A stretch of 64,000 nucleotides of DNA from Theobroma cacao. Taxonomy: Eukaryota; Streptophyta; Magnoliopsida; Malvales; Malvaceae. The translations under genes were made by a program, and so were the position numbers. Of this stretch, positions 1 through 9,667 are shown one piece after another. The notes beneath the pieces are model-generated. The model worked only from the letters and a program-made list of their open reading frames with translations. It was not told the DNA's origin and did not search any database. The stretch spans positions 8,770,961 through 8,834,960 of the forward strand of contig NC_030854.1 in NCBI RefSeq assembly GCF_000208745.1. Reading direction: 5' to 3'. The first letter of the stretch is position 1; every line of letters begins with the position of its first letter.

Positions 1-217
1 ACTAGAAGTGACATTAATTTTCACAATAAGGGCAAAATGGTCATTTTGCCACCAGAGTTAAAATTTTTAAGTTTTTACAAACTCGAGTATGTTTAGACTA
101 TTCTAGACCTTGTCTTGGTATAAAAAAAGTAAAATGATTGCACCAAGGATTCAAGGAGAACAAGTTAATGTGCTAAAGGCATTTTCATAATTTCAAGTGG
201 AATGGATAAGCTTGAGC

Positions 218-225
218 TATAAATA
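218..225 (+). promoter_or_regulatory. TATA box of family-B LTR
   Basis: TATAAATA, followed by a pyrimidine-rich CTT leader. The same box sits in the same context at 58917-58924. It lies downstream of the GGGCAAAAT dyad, as expected for a U3 core promoter. Activity is inferred. Confidence 0.5.
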
Positions 226-897
226 TCTTTTTCTTCCAGCAGCTTCTTCATTCTTTAGCATCTTTTCCTTCTTCTTCTTCTTCCATCTCACGTTGCTTCC
301 ATCCTCCATGGAAGCTTGCTTTGCAACTTCCATAACTTTCTCTCTCTAGCTCCAAATTTCATGCTTTTGCCCACTCTTTCATACGACTTTTCATGCTTTT
401 CCACTTTTACACCTTAAAACCCTCAAAAAGTCTTTGTTCAACACTTTCTCTCACTAGCTAAAAGTTTTAGAGAGAGAAAGAGAGACTTGCCATAGTAGCT
501 TGGAAGCTTTTGAAAAGGAATTCAACTACAAAAAAAAACCACCAAGGTGAGAAATGAGTTAGAATTTGATTTTAAGGTGTTAGAGATGGCTAGAAATTAG
601 ATTTATGGGCTATTATATTTTTTATAGTTATATTATGGGTGATAGGTTCTAACAAGGCCTCACATGTCTATTTGAAGCAATAATCGAAGTTAGAGTCAAT
701 TAAAGATTCAACAAATATCAGTGAGTGAACTTCCATTAAAAAAGTTTTGGGATGTGTATACAAGTATGTTTGATTGAATCCCTAAAGTGTTTTATTTGTT
801 TTATCTTCAAAACTAGTGCTTTGGGAACAAGCCTTTGATAAATTGTTTCTATATGTGACATGTGGCTTTTATGGATTGTTGTACTACGACATTATGT

Positions 898-900
<3 letters not shown>

Positions 901-939
<39 letters not shown>
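901..939. repeat. (TA)n microsatellite in LTR
   Basis: An uninterrupted TA run. The same position in the other family-B LTRs also carries TA runs of different length, so this is a length-variable part of the LTR. Confidence 0.9.
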
Positions 940-942
<3 letters not shown>

Positions 943-960
943 TAATGTTGTGTAATGATA

Positions 961-1087
961 TTGACCCGACTATGTGCGAATGGGAGTGTGCATAAGCCAT
1001 TGCTGACCTGGCTATGTGAGAGTGGGAGTACGCATAAGCCGTTGCTAACCCGGCTATGTGTGTGTAGGAGTGCACATAAGCCATTGC
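961..1087 (+). repeat. 42-bp minisatellite in family-B LTR, 3 units
   Basis: Three tandem units of about 42 bp, each with the core CTATGTG...GGGAGT...CATAAGCC. Other family-B LTRs carry different unit numbers: about two at 59760-59850, four to five at 46461-46650, and a diverged set at 26318-26522. Confidence 0.8.
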
Positions 1088-1129
1088 ATATGAGTTGATG
1101 ATGATGGGAGGGTGTGCATGATGATTGAC

Positions 1130-1153
1130 ATATATATATATATATATATATAT
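1130..1153. repeat. Second (TA)n microsatellite in LTR
   Basis: A TA run just after the minisatellite. A matching run is at 59884-59910 in the related LTR. Confidence 0.85.
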
Positions 1154-2262
1154 GGTATATGGTTGTAATGCACGTGAAATTTTGGCATGTTGAACTTTGA
1201 AAAATTTTGAGCATTTCATGCTGAAATTGGCATGATGAATCTTGATAATGTCCCATTTTCTTGCAAATTGAGTTCATTGCAACACCAAATGGATTTTTAG
1301 TACAAAGGAGGTCCTTTTTACACTTAGGTGACCTGCTTCTTGCAGCAGCGAGAAACATTCTGTTTTGCAGCCAGAAACTCGCTGCAGCGAGAATAAATCT
1401 CGCTACACCAAGAAACTCTCGAGTTCTGATGCAGTACCTTCACTTTGATGAAGATTTTGACCACCTTCCTATCTGAATTGGGAAAAGTGGTAAACATCAA
1501 AGTTGTAGCCCTGCCTCTTAGCTTTCTAATGGTCAAAAATCGAGTCAATTGAACTTCTGTAACGGAAGATATGCTAGAAAAACTGAAACACATGCAAACA
1601 GATACTATTTCTCACTGCAGCGAGAATGAACTTCGCTGCAGCAAGAAACATTCGTGGATTGATCATGGGTTGTTGCAGCACTATAAGGTTATTAATCAAA
1701 GTTTGAAATGAGGGATTTTTAGTAAGAAATTAAATCAATTGCATTGTTTTCAAAACAAGTGCATCATGATTTCCAAATTCTTCCTATTGCTTGTTCCCTT
1801 CTTATGTTCACTTACTGAGTTTCATACTCATGTTTTTTAAATTCATGTTTTCAGATTTGGAGGCAATTGGGACCTAGATTGATTCGCACACATATGCTCG
1901 TCTTCTTGGTAGGTACTATGGCATCTTAGTAGCGTATCTTCACCTAGAGTCACTCCGCTGACGGTCTCGAGTCTATTACTTTTGAACATGTATATGCAAT
2001 GAAAACTACTAAGAGTCATGTTATAAATGAAGTATGTATATGTTAAATTGATGATGATAGTACTTTGATATAATATAAATATAAATATTCAGTTGTTATA
2101 AAATATTACTGGAACATTTACTTTTGAGAGTTACAGCACTTCATATTAAAGATGATGGATGGGAATGATAATCGAAATTGCATAAATAGGCTTGCTTGGG
2201 CTTAGTGGGCTATGCCCATTGGGCCCATGCGTCTGTCATGGCCCGGTATTTGGGCTGTGACA

Positions 2263-2461
2263 ATTTTGGGTTAATATAAATACAAATATTTGGTTGTCAT
2301 AGCACATTACTAAAGTACTTATAGTTGAGAATTAAGAAATGTAACTTTAGAAATTGTCTGATGGAATGATGAACAAGTTACATAAGAGGCTTGTTTGGGT
2401 TTGGTGAGTTGTGCCCATTTGGCCCATGTTTTGGTCATGGCCCAAACATTAGGCTATGACA
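2263..2461 (+). repeat. Second, diverged copy of family-B LTR 3' end
   Basis: About 199 bp that repeat the preceding LTR tail: AATATAAATA, GTTGTCAT, a GGCTTGTTTGGG block, a CCCATTTGGCCCATG block and a closing CTATGACA. Either the last 200 bp of the LTR were duplicated in tandem, or the LTR ending at 2262 inserted into the tail of an older relative that ends here. The two copies are clearly diverged, so the event is not recent. Confidence 0.7.
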
Positions 2462-2479
2462 AAAGCATTCTATTTGACC

Positions 2480-3442
2480 ATCTATTTACGAGTGATAATT
2501 AGAAGATATGTTAAGTTCTGATCCAATAACTTGAAACTTCTTTTCTAGAAAAAGCTTGTAAACCTTGGATCTTTGTCATTGATAGTACTCTTAGGAACAC
2601 CCCAATATTTTACCCCATGTTTAAAAACCGTATGAATCAATTCTTTTGTGAAGCCAAACTTCTGCACTGGAATGAACATTACATACTTAGAGAAACAGTC
2701 CACCACTACCAAGATCGTTGTCATATCTCTCACTTTAGAAAGTCCGACAATAAAGTCCAGAGAAATACTTTCCCATGGTTTAGTCGACACTAATAGAGGT
2801 TCGAGCATTCCCGTCGGTCTTTGTCTATCTACTTTGTTTTGTTGGCAAATAAAGCACATCTTTATATAATCCATCACATCCTATAGCATATGAGGCTAAT
2901 AGTAATCCTGTTTCAATAGTGCAATAGTCCGCTACTGACTTTGATGTCCTGCCCAAGGAGTGTCTTGACATTCTCGCATTAATTTCTGCCTAAGCTCTCC
3001 CGCTCTTAGAACAAATATGCATGGTCCTTTCATTAGTAGGAGTCCATTTATCACCCAAAAGTATTTCGACTTTCCACTCTCCACCAATTTTATAATAACC
3101 GTTGCTTGGGGATCTCGATGCTAGTTTTCCTCCAAAAGATTACGGATATCTGTGATCACTTTGCTGGCTGTCATTGGTGCGACTACCATTAGAGTTAAGA
3201 ATTTGGCCTTCCTATTGAGGGCATCTACCACATGGTTCACCTTTCTAGCTTTGTGCTTGAAGGAGAAATAAAACTCAGCTAGGAACTCTTACCATCTCGC
3301 CTACTTGGTTGTAAGTTTTGACTGTGAAAGGAAGTGACTTACTACTGTGTTATCAGTCTTTAACCACGAATTGTGATCCTCGCAAATAGGGTCACCAAGC
3401 CCCGTAAATAGTGAATCACTACGAGTAGTTCTTTCTCCTGTG
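2480..3442 (-). pseudogene. Element C integrase and RNase H C-terminal part (broken)
   Basis: Right to left, the end of RNase H shows TDNTVVSHFLSQ near 3360 and the family's closing DALNRK motif near 3215. The integrase zinc-binding module follows (histidines near 2950, CFICQQ near 2850). The catalytic core, 2877-2545, opens with PWESISLDFIVGL and VVVDCFSKY and reaches KDPRF, the second catalytic Asp region. The frame is lost before the catalytic Glu. In the intact family, integrase joins cDNA ends to chromosomal DNA. A frameshift separates the first RNase H segment (AQEKELLVV frame) from the rest. Not functional. Confidence 0.8.
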
Positions 3443-3447
3443 CTATG
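3443..3447. repeat. Target-site duplication CTATG (left)
   Basis: CTATG directly before the TGTCACGAC terminus of the solo LTR. An identical copy follows its other end at 6423-6427. Confidence 0.9.
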
Positions 3448-6422
3448 TGTCACGACTCGATACTCCTCTCGAGCCCATGACAACCGCCGCGGTGTCTCGA
3501 TCGGCACTCATTACCCGAAATGTCAACCGGAACCCCGCAAGGCTTTAATATCAGTTTCTCATTTCCCATGTGAGTAACCATTGCCAAATATCATGTTCTA
3601 AAAGATTTTAAGCTATTTCCAACTTAAATCAATAAAAAAATGATTTCTGTCTCATAGGGGCATTTTGGTCATTTTTCTTCGAAAATTTCGAAACCAACTA
3701 AAAATGTAGTATGTGAGTATAAAACACATAATTCATAATAAAAAATAAGTTTAAATGTCTAAAACCTTCATTTAAAATGAAATTATGACTATTTGAATAT
3801 AATAAAAATATTCAATAAAATATTCTATTTTCTTATAAAACAATATTTATATAGTTACCGGTAAATAATTTTTTTAGCGTAAAAGCTAAATAAATTCATA
3901 CATACTGTAATACAGATAATCAAAGTATAAAATTTAATTTACAGTGACACATGGGCCCACGAACAACCAAAAGTTTCAAAAGCGGTAAATCTACAATTTT
4001 TGAGAATGCAAGTCCAACTGTAGCTCTCAACAAAGTGAGCTATCTATCGACTATCCTGAGCCTGAAATGGGTGGAAAAGAGGGTGGTGAGATTATATAAT
4101 CCCAGTGAGTAAACAAATACCATCTAAAAAATTTAAAGCTGAGTAAATGGAGACAGATAAAATAGATTAGCATAAAAATGATTCACAGCATTTCGAACTC
4201 ATTTTAATAAGATAAAATAGATTCATTTCACCCAAATAAACAACGAGGCTATGATTTCCTAAAAAGTTTGGCTCGTGCCAAAATCATTATCATACTCAGT
4301 TATCAGGGATACCTTGGCCGAGGGCTATCCCAACCGAGTTCGCCAAGGCTGTTAAAAAGTCATGTACACATAAATCATGTTTTTATTTTGAAAACATAGC
4401 CGCTCCTTGGCGTTGGTTGAGTTCACCCTTACGTGGTGGTTTGGCATGAAGTGAACTCTAAAATTTTAACCTCAAGAGTTATCCAACCGCGCCTCTCATA
4501 CTGAGGTATGAATATAATAGGGTTACTGTGCCCCTCTAATAGGTTGGTCCATGGAACTCGTCCACTGCAGCGATCAATTATAACCCACCAATTCAATAAA
4601 ATTCAACAGCATGACATGGCAATTATTTTATTTTATAGCCTCTCAAGGCAAATAACAGTTTATACATTTTCAACACAAATACCAATTTAGCCATTCACGC
4701 CAATATTGCCATAAGCCAATCAATTAGAACCATAAATTCACAATACATCAAATGGTCTCCAATTACTCTATTTTCAAAGCCATCATTCAATTTCAAGATA
4801 ATTTATAAAATCATTTCATTTAAACACATTTTGTTTATAAAATCTAAAAATTAACCATTTAAACTCATTTTCCATAAAATTCACAAAATCGAATAAAAAC
4901 TACTTTAGATAATTAAGACGATAGCAAGGTTACTCACTATTTCGGGAGTCGAATTTCGGGTACTCTGATTCTTGATCCTCGGGTACTATCTCTTTACTTT
5001 TGCCAGAATGCTCACCACCTAGACATAATGCACAATAAGCCATTTACTACATTTGTGCTACATTGTTATAAAACCAATTCAGGCTCTATCCTAATGCATG
5101 AAATGGGATGTCAATTGTTCGGATTATCGTCTAAACACGGTGTTCTACACAAATTCAATTATGTACCTAAATAAAATGGTATTGACCTAATTCAATCTAT
5201 CACTCGATTAATTGGCCAATATGTCCAATTCAACTCCAAGAATTTCATTTTTCTTCCAATTCTCCAAACCATCAAACACAAGTTAAATAACTTGAAATAT
5301 GGCAAAATCATCCTCACATTTTCTCTTGGAAAATTCAGCCATAGTGGGTGCATCAACACTATAATTTTTCAAGCTTGATTCTCACACCATAAATCACTAA
5401 TTCCTAACCAAATCACTTGAAATAAAATCAAAATCATCATTAATATTCTACATGGAGAATTCGGCCAATGACGGGTGATGGGAGGAAGTGAATTTTTCTT
5501 GTTGGCTTTTCATACTAGACATCACTAACTAACTAAAAACACTAAAATACATTGAAATCTAACCAAATCAACCATCAAAATCTCCCTCTAAGTGTTCGGC
5601 CAGCATGGGATTCATCATGAAATCATGTGATTCAACCATGGAAAATAAGAAAAAATGCTTAAGAAAGAGAGATCTCAAGCTTAATTGAAAAATCTTACCT
5701 TTTTTTTCACTTGTTTCCTTGAATTTTCACACTTTTCCCTTGAATTTTTCCACCTAGGGTTTTGTTCTTGCTTTGACCGGCCATCAGAATGAGAAATGGG
5801 CTGGTTTGGTGCTAATTTATAAGGAAAATAATAAAGAAATAAAAGATTGACACTTGTCACCTTACCATTGGTCCATTTTTAAATTCTTAACTATTAAGCT
5901 TTCTTTCTCCACCACATAAAATCCTTCAATTATCCATAATAATATTGGGTAAAATCCATGTGTTGGACAAGTGTTGGCTGGTGTAAAATTACAATTTTAC
6001 CCCTGGGGTGGCAAAATGACTATTTTGCCCTTATGCTCGAAAAAATGTCAAAATTAAAATTTTTCACTTCCCAAACTCAAATTATGTTCTAAATAGTCAA
6101 TCTTGATCAAAAACTTCTTCCAACATTCCAATTTTAACCTCAGGTGGCAAAATGACCATTTTGACCCTAGGTCATGAAAATTCCAATTTGACTCCAAATC
6201 AGTCCTCGAACTCCAAATCATCATTTTAAGTCATTCTAGGGTTTTAAAATTTTTAATTTCATCTTAAAATCTCTATTTGGACTAGTTCGAGGCTTAATTC
6301 AACGTAATTGTACCATTTGGTACAATATCGTCCTTTAACGATTTTTGAGGTACCCAAGTAAACAAACATGCATTCTTATGTAGGAATGACATAATAAACA
6401 TATTGTAAAGCCGGGCTTGACA
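3448..6422 (-). mobile_element. Solo LTR, family A (diverged copy)
   Basis: A 2975-bp solo LTR starting TGTCACGAC and ending GGGCTTGACA, flanked by perfect CTATG duplications. It is co-linear with the LTRs of the two Tekay/Del-like elements and with 60643-63617, but is the most diverged copy. Shared landmarks are the TGACAACCGCCGCG block near its left end, the CCTTGGC/GCCAAGG stem near 4312, the CACTGCAG site near 4565, the CAAAATGACNATTTTG dyads near 6010 and 6150, and a splice-donor-like motif near 5690. By comparison with the complete elements, the element sense is minus. Solo LTRs form by recombination between an element's two LTRs. Confidence 0.92.
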
Positions 6423-6427
6423 CTATG
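6423..6427. repeat. Target-site duplication CTATG (right)
   Basis: Identical to 3443-3447; marks the right boundary of the solo LTR. Confidence 0.9.
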
Positions 6428-7420
6428 TATCTATTTTCAGCTTCATTCAACTTCTCACTTTCGAACGCAATCGGGTGTGCTTCTTGTAACAACACTCCTC
6501 CAAGGGCAAAGTTTGATGTATCACGTCTTTCAAGCCTTTGAAGGTTTTTTGGCACTGTTGCATCCAACTCCACTTCTATCCCTTTTTCAACAATTATGTT
6601 AGTGCTACTGTCCTTCTTGAATATCCTTCCATAAATCTCTGATAATAATTGGCTAGCCTAAGAACGAACAAAGCTTAGTTGTATTCTTAGGGGTAGCCCA
6701 CTCATTGATAGCCTTCACCTTTTGCATATCCATTCGGATGTACCTTTATTCAATTATGTGGCCAAGGAACTAAATTCGAGTTTGCGCGAATGCACATTTT
6801 TCCCTTTTCACATACAATTGGTTATCGCGTAGCCTTTGGAAAACTTGTCGTGAGTGCCGTTGATGCTCCTTTAAGGTTGAACTATACACCACGATATTGT
6901 CCAAGTAGATTATCACGAACTTATCTAGATAATCATGGAACACCTTATTCATCAATATGCAAAAGGTAAGAGGAGCATTAGTTATTCCCAATGGCATAAC
7001 AAGAAATTCAAATGCGCCATACCAAGTTACGCAGGTGGTTTTCAATTGATCTCCTTCAAACACTCTTACTTGATGGTATCCCTGATCTTAAATCCAATTT
7101 GGAAAAGTACTTTGCACAACTCAACTGGTTAAAGAGATCTACTATAAGAAGTATAAGATATTTATTCTTAACTACGACTTTGTTTAGAGCCCAATAATCC
7201 ATGCACAATCTTGAACTCTCATCTTACTTCTTCTGAAGGAGTATTGGGGCCCCAAAAGGTGCCTTTAATGGTCAAATAAATCTAGCTTGAATCAACTCGA
7301 CTAATTGTTTCCTTAGCTCCGTTAACTCTGAGGAAGACGTTTTGTTAGCCCTTATGTAGGTGGCTTAACTCTTAGAAGTAATTCTATCTTGTGATCAGCA
7401 GCTCGTCGAAGTAATAGGAC
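6428..7420 (-). pseudogene. Element C reverse transcriptase and RNase H N-terminal part (broken)
   Basis: Right to left, the finger region lies near 7330-7230 (ELRKQLVEL, then GAPILLQKK). The core follows with [10 protein letters not shown] near 7090 and TWYGAFEFLVMPLG near 7020. The catalytic loop near 6900 reads YLDNIV where active enzymes have YLDDIV: codon 6896-6898 is AAT instead of GAT or GAC. RNase H begins near 6545 with NFALGGVLLQ and HPIAFESEKLNE and runs into the solo LTR. Stops and small frameshifts split the domain. Loss of the second catalytic Asp alone would abolish polymerisation. Confidence 0.85.
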
Positions 7421-7675
7421 CTTAGGTAGTTGTTCTAACATCATTTCCTAAAATTCTTCCAAAACCAGATTCATTTCTTCGGGTATTGGATTCGTGTTAT
7501 CTTTACCTTTGTATATGGGCATGGCCAAGTAAGAAGGCTCACATTTCTTGATCCCCTTCTTAAACTATATAGTTGATATAATCCTCTTCCCACTCTTAGG
7601 TAGAATTGTAGCTGGTACTACACATGGTCGTTCTCAAAAAAATATTAGATAACTTATAACAGGGAAAGGGATGGC

Positions 7676-7960
7676 TTATACTTTCGTCATAAAATCCAAG
7701 TCCAAGCCAAAATCAAAGTTATCAATAGTGGCTACATTCATGTTCACCTTCCCTTCCCAAGAGCCAATCTTAATGTTTACATCTTTAGAGTTCCCTTTAA
7801 TAGTTGAAGCTAGCAAGTTAACTGCTTTCATCTGCCCAAAGTCTTTCTCAACTTTAAGACCATATCTCTTTACCTCTCTCGGGGTGACGAAGGTGACTGA
7901 GGGCCCAGTGTTGAGAATGGATTTGGTTCTTTTCTCATTCAACAATACCTCTACATACAT
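7676..7960 (-). pseudogene. Element C aspartic protease (catalytic Asp lost)
   Basis: A 94-residue open stretch typical of the chromovirus retropepsin: MYVEVLLN, then the active-site region ILNTGPSVTFV, then VKRYGLKVEKD and the closing GLDLDFM. The active-site triplet should be D-T/S-G; here it is NTG, with codon 7910-7912 AAC instead of GAC. The enzyme would cleave the Gag-Pol polyprotein. The change is a G-to-A transition, consistent with deamination of methylated cytosine on the other strand. Confidence 0.82.
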
Positions 7961-8175
7961 TAGACCTCATTAGGGCTCTTTTTCATCTTTTCTAATTACG
8001 CTTGTAAGGCATTGAGGAAATGAATGGAACCCATTCGTGTTGGCTCTTCCTCGGCTTCTTTGATTGTGGTGTGGGGTGGTGGTGTCTTAACATTGGTAGT
8101 GCATATCGCACTGAAAGCTGCTCGGTTAGGACAATCAACTACTCAAGATGGTTCTTTGCATAAAAGATAAAGCAC
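7961..8175 (-). pseudogene. Element C gag nucleocapsid remnant
   Basis: Read on the minus strand, the sequence contains a broken CCHC zinc knuckle (CKEPS, a stop in place of the expected Trp, then VVDCPNR) followed by a spacer to the protease. Stops interrupt the frame near 7965. Sequence right of about 8175 no longer matches gag and looks like copia 3' sequence, so the element ends here at a junction. Confidence 0.55.
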
Positions 8176-9229
8176 TTAACTCATGAATATGTCAAAAGTG
8201 AACATCCAAGCGTCAATGAATATCAATTACTAAGATTCCAAAAGTGAATATTCATTCTAAGCACATTGGGCATTCATTGCTCACTTAAGCTATAGGTCAT
8301 ATTTCATTTGGCATTCCAAATTATTTATGGTAACCTATAAGCTAGTGTGGATGCACACAAAATCTTTAGATTATGTAAACATGAAGGCTCAATGAAGACA
8401 TAGTTAACATTTAAATGCATATGCAAAATAAATTTCAACTATGTCAACACACAATATAAATATATATTTCATGATCAAACTTGACTTGAGTTATGAAATT
8501 AAGCAATATAAGCAATACTATCACTTAAGTCAAGTTATAGACTTCAATCATTAAGGTCAAGCAAGATTAAAAGTCATATAAGCATTTGACTTGACCAACA
8601 CAATAGATGAACCAAAAACAAAATTCATTAAGTTCAATGATTTCATCCTAATGAGTTTTGTGAGCCGAAGCAATGATTCAATCTTGAAACAATCATTTAA
8701 GTACAAACATTAAACATATTTGAAGAATATTTCTTAGACTAAGCATTTGAACATTCAATTCTCAAGAAATAATTTCTCAATGTAAGCACATGAGAAGTAA
8801 TAAAATCAAGCACTTACAAACAATTTCTTAGTTTTCAAATTTTGTCAATTAAGCCCAAAAGAATTAATAATATCAATATGAGTGTCAGTTTTTCTTCTGA
8901 CTCTAGTTATTTAATTAGTTAAAGCAAATTTAATCAATTAAAGTGCTAATGACTTGAAAAGCTATGTTTTAGTTTTTGGAGAGCAAAACTGTTTTAATCA
9001 ATTACAAGGATTTTTAACTAATTAAAACCTTACTGGTTTGGGCTTATATTTTGCACAAGAATCATCTTAACTGGTTAAAGGAGGTCTTAACTTATTAAAA
9101 TAAGTTCTATCTTATTTCTAAACCTTTTTTAACTGATCAAAACATAATCTTAACCAATTAAAACAAAAAAAATAAAGCCAAATTTCACATAATGTATCAT
9201 CAAAAACATATTCAATTCAGCTCAATTCA
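8176..9229 (-). mobile_element. Non-coding copia 3' region (probable)
   Basis: An AT-rich stretch with no coding capacity. It lies downstream, in minus-strand sense, of a copia RNase H tail and is rich in short motifs such as TTAACTGGTTAAAG and CAATTAAAA, which also mark the region downstream of the better preserved copia element at 27780-28000. I therefore read it as the 3' untranslated and possibly LTR part of the same copia fragment. No TGTTGG...CCAACA LTR end was found. Confidence 0.5.
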
Positions 9230-9481
9230 AGCTCATGGACATCAATCATTCCTAGTTCTCTTCTAATTATACAAAATTGGTCCTCACTAAATGGTTTTGT
9301 GAAGACATAAGCTAATTGATGCAAGGTATCTAAAAATTCTACCTTAACATCTCCCTTAGGCACATGATCTGTAATGAAATGATGTCTAATCTCAATGTGT
9401 TTAGTTCTAGAATGCTAATTTGGATTTTTTTATATGTTAATGGCACTTGAATGGTAAAAAAAATAAGAACATTATGCATGG
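9230..9481 (-). pseudogene. Ty1/copia RNase H C-terminal fragment
   Basis: The minus strand encodes the tail of a copia RNase H: the RTKHIEIRHHF region, then DHVPKGDVKVEF and LHQLAYVFTKPFSE, closing at RRELGM. It parallels the copy at 28029-28283 but is a distinct, more decayed element with a frameshift near 9420. It is cut off on the right at 9481, where a family-B LTR begins. Upstream copia genes are absent, presumably displaced or deleted by the later insertions. Confidence 0.8.
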
Positions 9482-9667
9482 TGTGAGACCTCGATCTTTA
9501 TAGACACGTAGCTAGAAGTAGACATGATAACTCGAACTAGGGGTAATTTCATCATTTTCTTGGTGAGCTCCTAGAAGTAGGTTTCTTAATATTATTAAGG
9601 CCTAAATAGGCCTAAGGAATAAATGAATGATGTATATAATGATAAATAAACGAAGAAAATAGAAAAA
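9482..9667 (+). mobile_element. Family-B LTR, first 186 bp
   Basis: Starts TGTGAGACCTCG and matches the LTR start at 58527 and the sequence from 45195 (AGGGGTAATTTC, GGTGAGCTCCTA, GGCCTAAGGAAT). It is cut at 9667 by the Tekay/Del-like element. The rest of the LTR does not reappear on the far side of that element. Confidence 0.75.

Larger units (their letters stand above)
1..2262 (+). mobile_element. Family-B LTR, 3' part (cut by window edge)
   Basis: Long terminal repeat of a plant Ty3/gypsy-type element, entering from outside the window and ending in TGTGACA at 2262. It matches, in order, the LTRs at 24745-27481, 45099-47830 and 58527-64000: a GGGCAAAATGG dyad, a TATA box near 218, a CT-rich leader, a (TA)n tract, a 42-bp minisatellite, palindromic GCTGCAGC blocks and a closing block rich in GGGCCCATG. 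The orientation is inferred from the family-B copy whose primer-binding site follows its LTR near 20440. No protein-coding capacity is evident; the reading frames here translate the minisatellite and TA repeats. It is either a solo LTR or the end of an element lying to the left. Confidence 0.8.
2462..8175 (-). mobile_element. Degenerate Ty3/gypsy chromovirus-like element C, split by a solo LTR
   Basis: Minus-strand remains of a Ty3/gypsy element read from right to left: gag zinc-knuckle end (about 8175-8100), protease (7960-7676), reverse transcriptase (about 7400-6770), RNase H (6573-6428, continuing at 3442-3050) and integrase (about 3000-2480). The motif style fits the CRM/Tekay/Reina group of plant chromoviruses; that placement is inferred. 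A family-A solo LTR (3448-6422) interrupts RNase H, and the reading frame continues across the insertion once one copy of its 5-bp duplication is discounted. Neither LTR of element C is recognisable. It abuts LTR debris on the left and copia sequence on the right. Confidence 0.8.

Noticed and set aside
849..1358. 169-codon minus-strand frame with IYIYIY and repeated HSRVSNGLC
   Set aside because: It translates the TA microsatellite and the LTR minisatellite; there is no independent gene evidence.
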